64,000 bases of DNA from Virgibacillus proomii (GCF_018916875.1 NZ_JAHLNO010000024.1:1-64000); one strand, 5' to 3'. Shown: positions 27,953-38,316, counted from the stretch's first letter. The notes: generated by a model from the sequence alone, not told the origin. A program made the numbers and translations.

Positions 27953-27981
27953 ATTTTATGCAAGACAAATACCTAAAGTGC
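27953..27981 (-). promoter_or_regulatory. Candidate sigma-E promoter of cotE
   Basis: CATAAAAT (27960-27953) is close to the sigma-E -10 CATACAAT; GCACTTT (27981-27975) with a 14-base spacer is a partial -35. cotE of B. subtilis has a sigma-E promoter. Inference from spacing and one good box. Confidence 0.4.
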
Positions 27982-28159
27982 ATAGCTATTTTGGAAAAGA
28001 GGAAAAGGAATATAGTGAAGTTGCTAATAAACGAGTGATATATAATGGCTTCGTTTTGTTTTTACAGAAAAACTGGCAGCGAAAAACCTGCTTAGTAGCA
28101 CTCATACGAAAAAACGGACCTCTAAATCAACTATTACACGAAACTTCATCTTTTCCTAA

Positions 28160-28206
28160 CATAAAATAACGGACAGGAATTAAAGCGATTCCCTGTCCGT
28201 TTTTAT
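28160..28206. terminator. Terminator of ymcA
   Basis: ACGGACAG (28169-28176) pairs with CTGTCCGT (28193-28200), extended by GGAAT/ATTCC with a small bulge; T-rich on both sides, just after the ymcA stop. Confidence 0.75.
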
Positions 28207-28640
28207 TAATGGCTGCAACCGGCTCCGGATTTACTTCTTAATTTTGATCCGGTTTCACCAGTCAATACGTTTCCACCTGTTGATTCAATAATATGATTCG
28301 TAACTTCTCTTGCAATCGTTCCAGTAATTAACTGCAATACATCATTAACGAGAACTTGTGTCTCTTTAAATTCCTGAACAACTGGAATAGCGTCAATTTC
28401 TTCTTGAAAAATGTCGATTTGTTCTTCTACTTTTTTTAATGCTTCTTTTTTTCCGTAAGCTTGTAAGTTTACAGCTTGTTTTTGTAATGCTTTAATCTTA
28501 GTAATTAATCTCTGTACTTTTTTATTCTCATTGATTTTTGCTTCCACTTGCTTAAAGCGCTCGATTTCTTCAGTATTAGCAAGCATAACCGCCATTTTTT
28601 TTGCTTCATCAAGCACTTGCTTACGTGTATATTCTGCCAT
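28206..28640 (-). CDS. ymcA: YmcA (RicA), RNA-maturation and development complex subunit
   Basis: This 144-residue helical protein matches YmcA: KMAVMLANTEEIERFKQVEAKINENKKVQRL, IKALQKQAVNL, IPVVQEFKETQ, and ESTGGNVLTGETGSK, ending in a cysteine tail (GAGCSH). With YlbF and YaaT it forms the Y-complex, which holds iron-sulfur clusters and steers RNase Y in mRNA maturation, biofilm formation and competence. The ATG at 28640 is one base after the miaB stop; a 5-codon upstream start is rejected for lack of a site. RNase Y itself is encoded at 32.7 kb. Confidence 0.93.
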   Translation of the reverse strand: MAEYTRKQVLDEAKKMAVMLANTEEIERFKQVEAKINENKKVQRLITKIKALQKQAVNLQAYGKKEALKKVEEQIDIFQEEIDAIPVVQEFKETQVLVNDVLQLITGTIAREVTNHIIESTGGNVLTGETGSKLRSKSGAGCSH

Positions 28641-28641
28641 G

Positions 28642-30222
28642 TTATTCCACCCCAACTGTATTTTCTACCATAACACCACTTAAGGACCATGTTTTGGTCT
28701 CTGTTATTTTGACATCAACAATTTGCCCAATTGCTGATTTTGGTCCTTTAAAGTTAACTAGCTTATTCCTTTCTGTATAGCCAGCTAATATGTTTGGATC
28801 TTTTTTACTTTCTCCCTCAACAAGTACCTTCACTACTTTATCCTGATAGTTTTTCATTGAAGCAGCAGATTGCGTATTTACTAGTTCATTTAAACGATAT
28901 AAACGTTGTTTCTTTACCTCTTCAGATACATTATCTTTTTTCCTAGCTGCAGGTGTCCCTTCTCGTGGTGAATAAATAAATGTGTATGCAGCTTCAAATC
29001 CAACCTCTTCTACTAGGCTAAGCGTTTCCTCAAACTGTTCTTCTGTTTCATTTGGAAATCCGACAATAATATCCGTTGTTAATGTCGCATTTGGCATTGC
29101 CTTACGGATTTTACGCACCAGTTCTAAGTAGGACTCTCTTGTATATTTGCGATTCATCTTTTTCAAAATCTCATTACTTCCCGATTGAACCGGCAAATGG
29201 ATATGGTCAAGTAAATTTCCACCTTTAGCAAGCACTTCTATTAAATGATCATCAAAATCTCTCGGATGTGAGGTTGTAAACCGAATTCTTGGAATATCAA
29301 TTTTACGGAGTTCGTCCATTAGATCGCCAAGACCATATGTCCGATTGGTAAAATCTTTTCCATACGCATTTACATTTTGTCCTAATAGCGTAATCTCTTT
29401 ATAGCCTTGTGCAGCCAGGTGGCGAACTTCTTGAATAATATCCTCCGGAAGACGGCTTCTCTCTTTTCCACGTGTCATAGGAACAATGCAATACGTACAG
29501 AATTTATCGCATCCATACATAATATTTACCCATGCTTTAATTTTTCCTTTGCGAACCTTTGGTAAGTTCTCAATTACATCGCCTTCTTTGGACCACACTT
29601 CAACGATTTTTTCTTTACCAAACATCGCTTCTTTAATCAGCTGCGGTAACCGATGAATATTATGGGTACCAAAGATTAAATCAACGTGTTGATGTTTCTT
29701 TAAGATGCGGTTAACAACGGACTCTTGTTGAGACATACATCCGCATACGCCAAGAATAAGGTCTGGTTTTTCTAACTTTAATGGCTTTAAATGTCCGATT
29801 TCACCAAACACTTTATTTTCAGCGTTTTCACGAATAGCACATGTATTGAGTAGAATAATATCAGCTTCATCTGTCTTTGAGGTTGATTCATATCCCAGCT
29901 CTGTTAGAATGCCTGCCATAACTTCAGTATCATGCTCATTCATTTGGCATCCATACGTACGAATTAAAAACTTTTTGTCTTTACCGATGTTATGCATATC
30001 TTCTGGAATAGCAAAATCATAATGCACCTTTACCTCATCACGGCCTCGTTTTCGCGCTTTATTTATATTTGGTGGTTCAAATGTTGTTTTAAAGTATTTG
30101 GCAATCATTTCATCACTGGAAGTGTTTTTGATCCGTTTCATATTATCCACTGCGGATTTTACGTCCGTTGGATTATCGACTTGCTTAATTTGTGATTGCT
30201 CTTTACGTTGTTGTTCGTTCAT
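28642..30222 (-). CDS. miaB: MiaB, tRNA-2-methylthio-N6-dimethylallyladenosine synthase
   Basis: This 526-residue radical SAM enzyme methylthiolates i6A37 made by MiaA. Domains: UPF0004 cluster domain ([25 protein letters not shown] cysteines), radical SAM core with CDKFCTYC, and a C-terminal TRAM domain (KVLVEGESK). The frame is open for 42 more codons upstream, but ATG 30222 has AAAGGAG and yields the usual [11 protein letters not shown] start. The upstream extension has no ribosome site. It is coupled to ymcA. Confidence 0.96.
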   Translation of the reverse strand: MNEQQRKEQSQIKQVDNPTDVKSAVDNMKRIKNTSSDEMIAKYFKTTFEPPNINKARKRGRDEVKVHYDFAIPEDMHNIGKDKKFLIRTYGCQMNEHDTEVMAGILTELGYESTSKTDEADIILLNTCAIRENAENKVFGEIGHLKPLKLEKPDLILGVCGCMSQQESVVNRILKKHQHVDLIFGTHNIHRLPQLIKEAMFGKEKIVEVWSKEGDVIENLPKVRKGKIKAWVNIMYGCDKFCTYCIVPMTRGKERSRLPEDIIQEVRHLAAQGYKEITLLGQNVNAYGKDFTNRTYGLGDLMDELRKIDIPRIRFTTSHPRDFDDHLIEVLAKGGNLLDHIHLPVQSGSNEILKKMNRKYTRESYLELVRKIRKAMPNATLTTDIIVGFPNETEEQFEETLSLVEEVGFEAAYTFIYSPREGTPAARKKDNVSEEVKKQRLYRLNELVNTQSAASMKNYQDKVVKVLVEGESKKDPNILAGYTERNKLVNFKGPKSAIGQIVDVKITETKTWSLSGVMVENTVGVE

Positions 30223-30748
30223 TTGAAAACTCCTTTCTTTAATTAAAGAAAACTTGGCTGGAATCAAACCTTTAACGCACTGACCACCTAGTTGCACGTC
30301 TCTTGCAACATCGAATGATTCTGCGCTAAAATTCTTATCTTTCTTCATCTAATAAAACTCATCCGATCCTAACTGTCAAAATTAGGGATCTGTCACGTTT
30401 TCTAAATCTGGATAGGATAAACCAGCTTTAGTATCCATTAGTTTATTATAAAGGCTTCATCCAAATTAAACAACAAAAACTAAATTGGTTGTCTAATAGG
30501 ATTTATTTAAACTCGTAAGAATAATTTCATACTGCTTGTCTCTTTTATAAACAATTTATGAGAAGCGACTCGACAAACTACGTAGTTTCCAAAACAATAG
30601 CACAAGTGCCTCGGTCAGCTCCGACAAGTGCTGGAACTGGCGGTGAAGTTGCTTTCGAAGTGAAATGTCCCAAGGGCTAGGCGCTAAATATGGTTAAACG
30701 TCATCCAAAGAATTGTCCGCCGTGAACAAATTTTATAATTCCTAGACA
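30223..30748. other. Gap upstream of miaB with repeat D/C pieces
   Basis: No gene is supported. The 42 codons open ahead of miaB (30223-30348) may be decayed coding DNA. At 30598-30660 a reversed family D stretch (AAGTGCCTCGGTCAG, GACAAGTGCTGGAACT) is followed by CCGCCGTGAAC...TATAATTCCTAGACAAT, which matches the family C right extension and ends at the spoVS terminator. Confidence 0.5.
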
Positions 30749-30782
30749 ATAAAAATAGTGCTACGCATAGGCGCAACACTTT
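30749..30782 (-). terminator. Terminator of spoVS
   Basis: AGTGTTGCG and CGTAGCACT (minus strand, 30780-30757) form nine pairs including G-U, followed by ATTTTTATTG. Confidence 0.75.
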
Positions 30783-30802
30783 ATTTTAAATGAAATTAAT
30801 TC

Positions 30803-31063
30803 TTATCTAGGCTCTACAATTAATTTAATCGCTGTACGTTCTTCATCATCAATTAAAATATCTGTAAAAGCTGGTATACAAATGAGGTCTACGCCACTAG
30901 GTGCAACAAATCCTCGTGCAATTGCTACTGCCTTCACCGCCTGGTTTAATGCACCAGCGCCAATGGCTTGAATTTCTGCTGAGCCACGTTCTCTTAACAC
31001 ATTTGCAAGTGCACCTGCTACTGAATTTGGATTTGATTTTGCTGACACTTTTAATACTTCCAT
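30803..31063 (-). CDS. spoVS: SpoVS, stage V sporulation protein S
   Basis: This 86-residue Alba-like protein is nearly invariant in spore formers: MEVLKVSAKSNPNSVAGALA, SAEIQAIGAGALNQAVKAVA and IPAFTDILIDDEERTAIKL. It is required for spore coat assembly and dehydration and probably binds nucleic acid. ATG 31063 has AGGAGGT and gives exactly the B. subtilis length; an in-frame upstream ATG is rejected. Confidence 0.96.
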   Translation of the reverse strand: MEVLKVSAKSNPNSVAGALANVLRERGSAEIQAIGAGALNQAVKAVAIARGFVAPSGVDLICIPAFTDILIDDEERTAIKLIVEPR

Positions 31064-31218
31064 TACTAGTACCTCCTTCATTTAACTATTATAGTCCTAA
31101 TGTTACTATATTCGTGGAGATGATAGCTTATTACCTTTATTATGCATTAATAATTCTTAACATTCAATTAATAAATCTGTAAAGCCTTTCAATTCTACTT
31201 ATCTGTTGGTAAAAATTT

Positions 31219-32016
31219 TTAATCCAAAAATGGATGGTCCTCATTAATTAAGATTCGTTCAATCCTGATTGCTTTTCCGCTCTTTGGATCAATATTTATA
31301 AAACACCCATTCAATTGCGTTCTGCCCTTTTTAGGGACTTCAAAACGAACTGGCATAGATGTTAAGAAACGTTGAATCACTGCTTCCCTTTCAACGCCTA
31401 AAATACCATCATACGGACCTGTCATACCTACATCTGTTATATATGCCGTCCCTTTAGGTAAAATCCGTTCGTCTGCGGTTTGAGTGTGAGTGTGGGTGCC
31501 GACTACAGCACTTACCCTGCCATCTACATACCAACCAAATGCTTGTTTTTCACTTGTAGCCTCTCCATGAAAATCAACAAAGATAATGTTAGTTCGCTGT
31601 TTCGCTTCTTTAATTAATGTATCTGCTTTCACAAAAGGGTCGTCGCTTGGAGGTAAGAAAGTCCTCCCTTGTAAATTAACCACTGCAACTTCTACTCCGT
31701 TTATATTAATATAGACAACTCCTTTACCTGGATTATTATCTGGGAAATTTGCTGGACGGATCATATTTTTAGCATCTGGAAAAAAATCATATATTTCTTT
31801 TTTATCCCATGTATGATTTCCCATCGTAATAACCTGTATCCCCCATTCTAGCAGTTGTTTGTAAATTTTCTCTGTGATTCCCTTCCCTGCTGCAGCATTT
31901 TCCCCATTAGCAATGGTAAGGTTTGGGCGATACTTTTCTTTTAATTTGGGTAAATAGATTTCAAGCATGTTTCTCCCGGGAGATCCAACAATATCGCCAA
32001 TAAATAATATTTTCAT
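31219..32016 (-). CDS. ymdB: YmdB, metallophosphodiesterase
   Basis: This 265-residue protein of the calcineurin-like family has the dimetal site motifs GDIVGSPGR (Asp8), NGENAAAGKG, MGNHTWD, FVDFHGEATSEK and GTHTHTQTAD. B. subtilis YmdB hydrolyses cyclic nucleotides in vitro and shapes biofilm and colony expression patterns. It lies between rny and spoVS, the conserved order. The ribosome site (AGGATGAG) is modest. Confidence 0.94.
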   Translation of the reverse strand: MKILFIGDIVGSPGRNMLEIYLPKLKEKYRPNLTIANGENAAAGKGITEKIYKQLLEWGIQVITMGNHTWDKKEIYDFFPDAKNMIRPANFPDNNPGKGVVYININGVEVAVVNLQGRTFLPPSDDPFVKADTLIKEAKQRTNIIFVDFHGEATSEKQAFGWYVDGRVSAVVGTHTHTQTADERILPKGTAYITDVGMTGPYDGILGVEREAVIQRFLTSMPVRFEVPKKGRTQLNGCFINIDPKSGKAIRIERILINEDHPFLD

Positions 32017-32719
32017 CTTATTCTCATCCTATCTATCTTCATATCTTCAGTTTTTCATAACGAGCAAAAAATGTCAAAAATAAAAGCCATTTTTTTCAAT
32101 TTCATATTGCGGTTATGGCTTTATAAAAAAGCAAGTTAACAATGCTTATTAGCTACTTCTAGTTATGAAAAACGATAGTATCATATATAATTTTTAATGA
32201 AAATTCATTTTGCTAGCACTCATATATCACTGCTCAAATTGCAATTTACATCTATCATCTTTAACAACAACGGTTCTCTGTCAATGTAGTGGTGGAAAAT
32301 ACCTATTCATCCATGGGCTCATTTACTTTGACAGCACGATTCCACTTTTTCTTAGTGTAATTTTTACAGCTGTATTGGATAAGATTGGCCTCTGAATAGC
32401 CTGCTTTCGTTAGCTGAAGATCTACTTGGTTCGTTTCTTACAGTATGAGCAATTTTGTTTTTTAACTTTGGTATGAAGTTCTATCAACCATTGATTGAAA
32501 CCTTTTTCTATATTTCCATACCTCCACATGTTGATCATTAATCCCTACTCTATGATTGCACGCTTTCCCTCTTTTTTACTTTTCTTCCACAACTTAAGGT
32601 TAAACAAAAGAGAGGGGAAGACGTGTATTTTTTGTTTGCTTATAAACCTTGTCGGGGATAAAAGACGCCACCATATTCAGTATAGAGCCTAATTTTTTGG
32701 CATTCCTTTTTAAAGCAAA
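32017..32719. other. Gap between rny and ymdB with possible decayed coding DNA
   Basis: No intact gene. On the minus strand around 32260-32560 protein-like pieces occur in two frames (INMWRYGNIEKGFNQWLIEL; LTKAGYSEANLIQYSCKN), separated by stops and frameshifts, which suggests an old inserted gene that I cannot name. AAAGCCAT (32083-32090) and ATGGCTTT (32115-32122) form a weak hairpin past ymdB's upstream side. Two short plus-strand frames here look like chance. Confidence 0.3.
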
Positions 32720-32748
32720 ATAAAAAGCGGTCAACTGACCACTTTTTA
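32720..32748 (-). terminator. Terminator of rny
   Basis: AAAAAGTGGTCA and TGACCGCTTTTT (minus strand) pair across a two-base centre with one G-U; the stem includes the rny stop codon. Confidence 0.8.
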
Positions 32749-34308
32749 CTTTGCATATTCGACAGCACGTGTTTCTCGAATTACAGTCACTTTTATATGA
32801 CCTGGATAGTCCAGCTCGCTTTCAATTCGTTTGCGAATATCTCGAGCAATTCTTACCGATTCCACATCATCAATTTCATCTGGTTTTACCATAATTCGAA
32901 TTTCTCTTCCAGCTTGAATAGCAAAAGACTTTTCTACACCAACGAACGATTCAGAGATCTCTTCTAATTTTTCTAATCGTTTAATATAATTTTCCAATGT
33001 CTCACTTCTTGCTCCAGGTCTTGCTGCAGATAGGGCATCAGCAGCTGCTACAAGGACAGAGATAATCGAAGTAGGTTCTTCATCGCCATGGTGTGAAGCA
33101 ATAGAATTTATAACAACTTCATGCTCTTTGTACTTTATTGCGAGCTCTTTACCAATCTCTACATGACTACCTTCTACTTCATGATCAACTGCTTTTCCGA
33201 TATCATGAAGCAGTCCAGCTCTTCTTGCAAGCATTTCATCTTCACCAAGTTCAGCAGCAAGTAAACCAGCTAAGTAAGCTACTTCAGTTGAGTGTTTTAA
33301 AACATTCTGTCCATAGCTTGTACGATATTTTAACCGACCTAAAATTTTGATTAAATCTGGGTGTAATCCGTGCACACCCACTTCAAATGTTGTCTCTTCT
33401 CCAATCTCACGTATATAATCATCAACATCACGTCTAGCTTTATCTACCATTTCTTCGATTCGCGCAGGGTGAATCCGGCCATCCTGAACCAACTTTTCTA
33501 ATGCTAGACGAGCTACCTCTCTACGAATTGGGTCAAACCCAGATAATATAACTGCTTCTGGTGTATCATCAATAATTAAGTCAATTCCTGTTAAGGTTTC
33601 AAGGGTTCTAATATTACGACCTTCCCGACCAATGATACGTCCCTTCATTTCGTCATTTGGAAGGTTTACAACAGACACTGTTGTTTCAGCAACGTGGTCA
33701 GCAGCACAACGCTGTAATGCTAAAGATAGAATGTTCTTCGCCTTTTTATCAGCTTCTTCTTTTGCACGATTTTCAGCCTCTTTAATGATTAAAGCAGCAT
33801 CATGTGCAACCTCTTTTTCCACTCGTTCCAAAATAATTTGCTTAGCTTGGTCTATTGTATATCCTGAAATGCGTTCAAGCTCCGTTTGCTGCTCTTGTAA
33901 AATAGCTTCCACTTTGCTTTCCATTTCTTCAATTTGTTGTTGTTTGTCTGTTAAAGACTGTTCTCTTTGTTCCAACATAAGCTCTCGCTTATCTAATGAT
34001 TCACTTTTTCTGTCTAAATTTTCTTCTTTTTGCATCAGACGATTCTCTTGCTTCTGAACCTCACCACGTCGTTCACGAAGCTCGTCCTCTGTTTGCTGTC
34101 GAAGTTTATGAATTTCATCCTTTGCTTCAAGAAGTGCCTCTTTCTTTGAAGCTTCAGCATTCCGACGTGCCTCATCAACAATTTGTTTTGCCAATGTTTC
34201 TGCACTAGAAATTTTTGCTTCAGCAATAGACCTACGAATCAGATAACCAACAACAATACCGACGATTAGGATTACAAGCAAAATGGAGATGAGCATAAGA
34301 CTGTCCAT
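32746..34308 (-). CDS. rny: RNase Y
   Basis: This 520-residue endoribonuclease starts mRNA decay and is membrane anchored. Order: N-terminal span (residues 3-23), long coiled coil (25-200, rich in E, K, Q and R), KH domain with [15 protein letters not shown] (about 215-230), and HD phosphohydrolase domain with [15 protein letters not shown] 34308 has AGGAGGTGA upstream and gives the standard length; the 12-codon extension is rejected. It is the partner of the YmcA complex. Confidence 0.97.
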   Translation of the reverse strand: MDSLMLISILLVILIVGIVVGYLIRRSIAEAKISSAETLAKQIVDEARRNAEASKKEALLEAKDEIHKLRQQTEDELRERRGEVQKQENRLMQKEENLDRKSESLDKRELMLEQREQSLTDKQQQIEEMESKVEAILQEQQTELERISGYTIDQAKQIILERVEKEVAHDAALIIKEAENRAKEEADKKAKNILSLALQRCAADHVAETTVSVVNLPNDEMKGRIIGREGRNIRTLETLTGIDLIIDDTPEAVILSGFDPIRREVARLALEKLVQDGRIHPARIEEMVDKARRDVDDYIREIGEETTFEVGVHGLHPDLIKILGRLKYRTSYGQNVLKHSTEVAYLAGLLAAELGEDEMLARRAGLLHDIGKAVDHEVEGSHVEIGKELAIKYKEHEVVINSIASHHGDEEPTSIISVLVAAADALSAARPGARSETLENYIKRLEKLEEISESFVGVEKSFAIQAGREIRIMVKPDEIDDVESVRIARDIRKRIESELDYPGHIKVTVIRETRAVEYAK

Positions 34309-34634
34309 GATTTCACCTCCTCTTGCTATAAAGTTGTACATCAATTATTGTCGGCATGTAAAATTTTCAATGCGTTGAATAAACATAAATTATATCATGA
34401 AAATGATAAATTTATACAAATTTAATTTTAATTGTGTCTGATAAGAATGTCAAGGAAACGTCACAACTTAATTATTGGTTCACATGATAAATGGTACAAT
34501 TCACCAACAAAATACACGTGTTAACATGAAAGAAAGTAACAAAAAATGTAAACATATTTGTTAAAATTTTATTTACATTTATTTAAAATGAATAAAAACT
34601 GTATCCTCATTCAAACAACTTTTATATCTCTTCA

Positions 34635-34793
34635 GAATAAAGTGAAACTTCATTTCTTGGAATGCTTTTCCCAAGAAATGTTAGTTGAACGAATCGGGCA
34701 TTTAGGTGCCGTTTTCTTCCACTTAGACCCTTTTGTATCAACTCGAGGCTCTTGAAGTAGGAGTCTTACGGTACCTTACATGTGGAATAAAAC
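34635..34793 (+). repeat. Dispersed repeat family A, copy A4
   Basis: Full-length copy: AAAGTGAAACTTCATT start, hairpin CATTTCTTGG/CCAAGAAATG, core CGGGCATTTAGGTGCCG, inner arms CCACTT/AAGT, and ACGGTACCT outer arm, where one G-C pair has become G-U compared with A1, so pairing is kept. Confidence 0.9.
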
Positions 34794-34866
34794 AATGAAA
34801 GAAGATCAAAACCTAATAAAAACAAATCATTCTTTTTTATAAAATAGAATATGTAATCACCTTAAC

Positions 34867-34900
34867 CAGCCTGATAAGCAAACAGGCTATTTTTTCTTTT
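34867..34900 (+). terminator. Orphan plus-strand terminator-like hairpin
   Basis: AGCCTG (34868-34873) pairs with CAGGCT (34883-34888), followed by ATTTTTTCTTTT. There is no plus-strand gene upstream to account for it. Confidence 0.55.
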
Positions 34901-34964
34901 ATTGAGAAAGTTGATTAATTTTGGGGACTTGGCAATGAACTTAGAACGGAGAATCTTTTAGGTG

Positions 34965-35176
34965 TAGGACAAAAGAAACATGCCTCTAAAACAGGGGTAT
35001 GCCGGCGCCTGAGCGACAAGCTCGCTTTTAGTCGGCTTCTTTAGATTCGAGCCGATGTTGACTTATCATCAGAATAAGAGCGAAGTTTGCTAGTCGCTCG
35101 AGCGATTAAGCTAGACGATATGACTTTTCTAAAAGTGATCCACAAAGTAAAAACGGATATAATTTAGACAAGAACA
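34965..35176 (+). repeat. Dispersed repeat family C, copy C3
   Basis: ACATGCCTCTAAAACAGGGG, GACAAGCTCGCTTTTAGTCG, GATTCGAGCCGATGTTGACT, CTAGTCGCTCGAGCGATTAA blocks in order, then the extension (GTGATCCACAAAGTA, ACGGATATAATTTAGAC) ending at the A-run of the recA terminator. Confidence 0.8.
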
Positions 35177-35208
35177 AAAAATCTCCTGCTAGAATAGCAA
35201 GAGATTTC
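35175..35208 (-). terminator. Terminator of recA
   Basis: AAATCTC-c-TGCTA and TAGCA-a-GAGATTT arms (35179-35207) just past the recA stop, followed by a T-run on the minus strand. Confidence 0.85.
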
Positions 35209-35211
35209 ATT

Positions 35212-36261
35212 TTAAACATCTAAGCTTTCTTGACTAAACGCTTCAACTGCATCTTCTTCTTTTTCTTTCGGTTCGTCATCTAAATGATAATGCTCTCTGA
35301 TTGCTGTATGGATTTCTGCCATTATCTCTTGGTTTTCTTTTAAAAACTGCTTTGCATTTTCCCTTCCTTGTCCAAGCCGTTCTCCATTATACGAATACCA
35401 AGCACCACTTTTTTGAACGATATCCAAGTCTGATCCCATGTCAAGGATTTCTCCCTCTTTAGAGATGCCTTCTCCATACATAATATCAACCTCTGCTTGT
35501 TTAAACGGCGGAGCAACTTTATTTTTGACAACTTTAATTCTTGTTTTGTTTCCGACCATATCATTGCCCTGCTTTATTGCTTCTGCGCGGCGTACTTCAA
35601 GTCTTACAGAAGAGTAGAATTTAAGAGCTCGTCCACCTGGAGTTGTTTCAGGATTTCCGAACATGACACCGACTTTTTCCCGAATTTGGTTAATGAAAAT
35701 AGCTGTAGATTTTGACTTGTTAATAGCACCTGATAATTTACGTAATGCTTGAGACATTAAACGAGCTTGCAAACCAACATGGGAGTCTCCCATTTCTCCT
35801 TCGATCTCCGCTTTAGGAACAAGAGCAGCCACCGAATCTACAACTATAATATCAACCGCACCACTACGAACAAGTGCTTCTGCAATTTCAAGTGCTTGTT
35901 CTCCAGTATCGGGTTGAGACAGCAAGAGTTCTTCAATATTCACACCTAAAGCACGAGCATATGTAGGATCAAGCGCATGCTCTGCATCAATAAATGCCGC
36001 TTGCCCCCCCTGGCGTTGTGCTTCGGCAATTGCATGTAAAGCTACTGTTGTTTTACCGGATGATTCCGGACCGTATATTTCAACAACCCGACCTTTTGGG
36101 TACCCGCCAATTCCAAGTGCAACATCTAACGCTAAGGAGCCGCTGGGTATGGTTGCTACTTTTTGTTCAGCCTGTTCCCCCAGTTTCATGATAGAACCTT
36201 TGCCGAATTGCTTTTCTATTTGTTTTAAAGCCATATCTAAAGCTTGTTTTTTATCACTCAA
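35212..36261 (-). CDS. recA: RecA recombinase
   Basis: This 349-residue protein pairs homologous DNA and, as a filament, triggers LexA cleavage. Walker A GPESSGKT is at residues 64-71; also visible are [19 protein letters not shown], the L2 loop region [17 protein letters not shown], and an acidic C-terminal tail. The frame opens 13 codons earlier, but a TTG at 36261 with GGAGGG seven bases upstream gives [14 protein letters not shown], matching B. subtilis, so TTG is chosen. Confidence 0.97.
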   Translation of the reverse strand: MSDKKQALDMALKQIEKQFGKGSIMKLGEQAEQKVATIPSGSLALDVALGIGGYPKGRVVEIYGPESSGKTTVALHAIAEAQRQGGQAAFIDAEHALDPTYARALGVNIEELLLSQPDTGEQALEIAEALVRSGAVDIIVVDSVAALVPKAEIEGEMGDSHVGLQARLMSQALRKLSGAINKSKSTAIFINQIREKVGVMFGNPETTPGGRALKFYSSVRLEVRRAEAIKQGNDMVGNKTRIKVVKNKVAPPFKQAEVDIMYGEGISKEGEILDMGSDLDIVQKSGAWYSYNGERLGQGRENAKQFLKENQEIMAEIHTAIREHYHLDDEPKEKEEDAVEAFSQESLDV

Positions 36262-36328
36262 AACGTCGCCCTCCTTTATTAATCTATTTCCATCATACAT
36301 GCTTTTCGTTTATTTGCCAAGCAAAAAA

Positions 36329-36342
36329 CGAATAAATGTTCC
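36329..36342 (-). promoter_or_regulatory. LexA box upstream of recA
   Basis: GAATAAATGTTC (36330-36341) differs by one base from GAAC-N4-GTTC and has the same GAAT half-site as the B. subtilis recA box. It lies about 70 bases upstream of the start. Confidence 0.7.
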
Positions 36343-36437
36343 CCTTTTTTTACTTGAATATTTACCAAAAAATTAGATTTGCAGTAAAATAATTTACTAA
36401 AAAAACGAAAATACGTAACAAACGTTGTTTTATTTTA

Positions 36438-37682
36438 TCATTTTAGTTTTTTATACAGAAGCTCTAAGCCTTTCACTACAGATCTACGTCTAATTGCACT
36501 GCGATCTCCGTGAAATAAACATTTTTCCACATGTGTTCCAATTTCATCATAAATACCAATATAAACTAAACCAACTGGATGACCTTCCATTTCCGTTGGT
36601 CCTGCTACTCCGGTAAAAGAAATACCAATCGATGCACCTAATTTATGTGCTATTTGCTCTGCCATTTCTTTTGCACATTCTTCGCTAATAGCGCCTTTGG
36701 TTTGCAAGGTTTTCTTAGAGACACCTAGTGTGTATTCTTTCACATGATTTGTATAGCTTACAATACCGCCATGAAATATATTTGAAGCGCCGGAGACGGC
36801 AGTTAGCTTTTCAGCAAACAGTCCACCTGTTAAGCTTTCGGCAGCAGCAATTGTCTTCTGTTGTTTTGCCAATAAAGCTACGACTTTTCCTTCTAACGTT
36901 TCATGATTGACACCATAGATATATTGACCAACACGCTCTATTATTTTCGCTTTCGTCGCCGTTAACAGTTCGTCTGCTTGCTTTAGAGAATCGCTCTTTG
37001 CTGTGAGTCTAATGACAATACCATCTTCCTGTGCTAATGGTGCTATCGTCGGATTACTTTGTCCATGAATAAGATCATACAGTTCATGCTCCAGTTTTGA
37101 TTCACCAATGCCGACAAATTTTAAAGCAACCGATTTAATCAATTCTTCTTTTCCCATTAATTGCTGTAAAGCAGGAAACATATACTGCTGTGCTAAGGCT
37201 TTCATCTCACGCGGTACACCGGGTAAAAAGATCCATGTTCGACTTTCAAAAGAAACCATCATTCCTGGAGCCATCCCCACATGATTTGGCCAAACCTCCG
37301 CATCAGCAAATACGCTTGCCTGCTTCCGATTGTTTGGAGTCATGGTTGTCTGCTGCTTTTTAAAATAGGCTTGAATTTTATCCATGGAGGGCTTATGTTC
37401 GACTAAAGAAAATTGGCTTAACTGTTGAAATGCTTCTCTTGTTAAATCATCGTTTGTTGGTCCGAGTCCCCCAGTTACAATGATAACGTTAGATCGATTA
37501 TGTGCCTGCTTAAACGTCTGTACAACTCGATTTAAATTATCCCCCACAACCGCATGGTAAAATATATTAATACCATAATTAGCTAGCTGCTGGGATAACC
37601 ATTGTGCATTTGTATTCGTAATTTGACCAAGTAACAACTCTGTACCTACAGCCACAATTTCAGCATTTATTGTCTTACTCAT
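36438..37682 (-). CDS. cinA: CinA, competence/damage-inducible protein
   Basis: This 414-residue protein has an N-terminal MoaB-like (COG1058) domain (residues 1-170, VGTELLLGQITNTNAQWL, VTGGLGPTNDDLTREA) and a C-terminal CinA amidase domain (about 255-412, AAAESLTGGL, GVAGPTEMEG). Family members include nicotinamide mononucleotide deamidase and ADP-ribose pyrophosphatase activities; B. subtilis CinA interacts with RecA. Its ATG overlaps the pgsA stop by four bases. Confidence 0.94.
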   Translation of the reverse strand: MSKTINAEIVAVGTELLLGQITNTNAQWLSQQLANYGINIFYHAVVGDNLNRVVQTFKQAHNRSNVIIVTGGLGPTNDDLTREAFQQLSQFSLVEHKPSMDKIQAYFKKQQTTMTPNNRKQASVFADAEVWPNHVGMAPGMMVSFESRTWIFLPGVPREMKALAQQYMFPALQQLMGKEELIKSVALKFVGIGESKLEHELYDLIHGQSNPTIAPLAQEDGIVIRLTAKSDSLKQADELLTATKAKIIERVGQYIYGVNHETLEGKVVALLAKQQKTIAAAESLTGGLFAEKLTAVSGASNIFHGGIVSYTNHVKEYTLGVSKKTLQTKGAISEECAKEMAEQIAHKLGASIGISFTGVAGPTEMEGHPVGLVYIGIYDEIGTHVEKCLFHGDRSAIRRRSVVKGLELLYKKLK

Positions 37683-38257
37683 TTAGAATCCCTCATTACA
37701 TGCCAGTTTTTAACAAAATAATCGACGCCAGACCAGACTGTAAACAATAAACTTATATATAACATAACTTCTCCAAATGGAAATCCTATATAAGAAAACG
37801 GCAAGTTATGGAGCAATAAAACAGCAATAGCCACCATTTGCGTCGCTGTTTTTAATTTCCCCATTTTGCCTGCAGCTAAAACAATACCTTCCCCAGCTGC
37901 AACTAGTCGAAGACCTGTCACTGCAAATTCCCTGCTAATAATAATGATGACAACCCATGCCGGTGCGACTCCCATTTCAACTAATATAATAAGCGCTGCT
38001 GAGACGAGCAGCTTATCAGCGAGTGGATCCAGGAATTTCCCTAAATTGGTAACAAGGTTGTACTTACGGGCATAATGACCATCTACCCAGTCTGTACCTG
38101 CAGCAATAATAAACAGTAAGGCGGCAATGAAATGTACAACCGGTAACTCTGCTTCACCAATTTGCCAAGTTCCCCAGGAAAACGGTACACTCATTAAAAT
38201 GATAAAAATTGGAATTAAACAAATTCGTGATAAGGTTAATTTATTTGGTAAGTTCAT
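37679..38257 (-). CDS. pgsA: CDP-diacylglycerol-glycerol-3-phosphate 3-phosphatidyltransferase
   Basis: This 192-residue membrane enzyme makes phosphatidylglycerol phosphate. The CDP-alcohol transferase motif DGHYAR-x8-G-x3-D-x3-D is present in DWVDGHYARK followed by GKFLDPLADK (about residues 58-82), with four or more membrane spans. It precedes cinA with a four-base overlap. AGGAGG lies upstream of the ATG. Confidence 0.95.
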   Translation of the reverse strand: MNLPNKLTLSRICLIPIFIILMSVPFSWGTWQIGEAELPVVHFIAALLFIIAAGTDWVDGHYARKYNLVTNLGKFLDPLADKLLVSAALIILVEMGVAPAWVVIIIISREFAVTGLRLVAAGEGIVLAAGKMGKLKTATQMVAIAVLLLHNLPFSYIGFPFGEVMLYISLLFTVWSGVDYFVKNWHVMRDSK

Positions 38258-38277
38258 AAAGATCCTCCTAGTAAAGT

Positions 38278-38316
38278 GATAAACCCTTCCCCAAAAGTTG
38301 AAAGGAAGGGTTTATA
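38278..38316. terminator. Hairpin between rodZ and pgsA
   Basis: ATAAACCCTTCC (38279-38290) and GGAAGGGTTTAT (38304-38315) form 12 pairs six bases past the rodZ stop. The U-tract is poor, so it may only partly separate rodZ from pgsA-cinA. Confidence 0.65.

Noticed and set aside
33632..34057. 141-codon plus-strand frame inside rny
   Set aside because: Antisense shadow of the RNase Y coiled coil; serine-rich product reflects the complementary strand of Glu/Lys/Gln codons.
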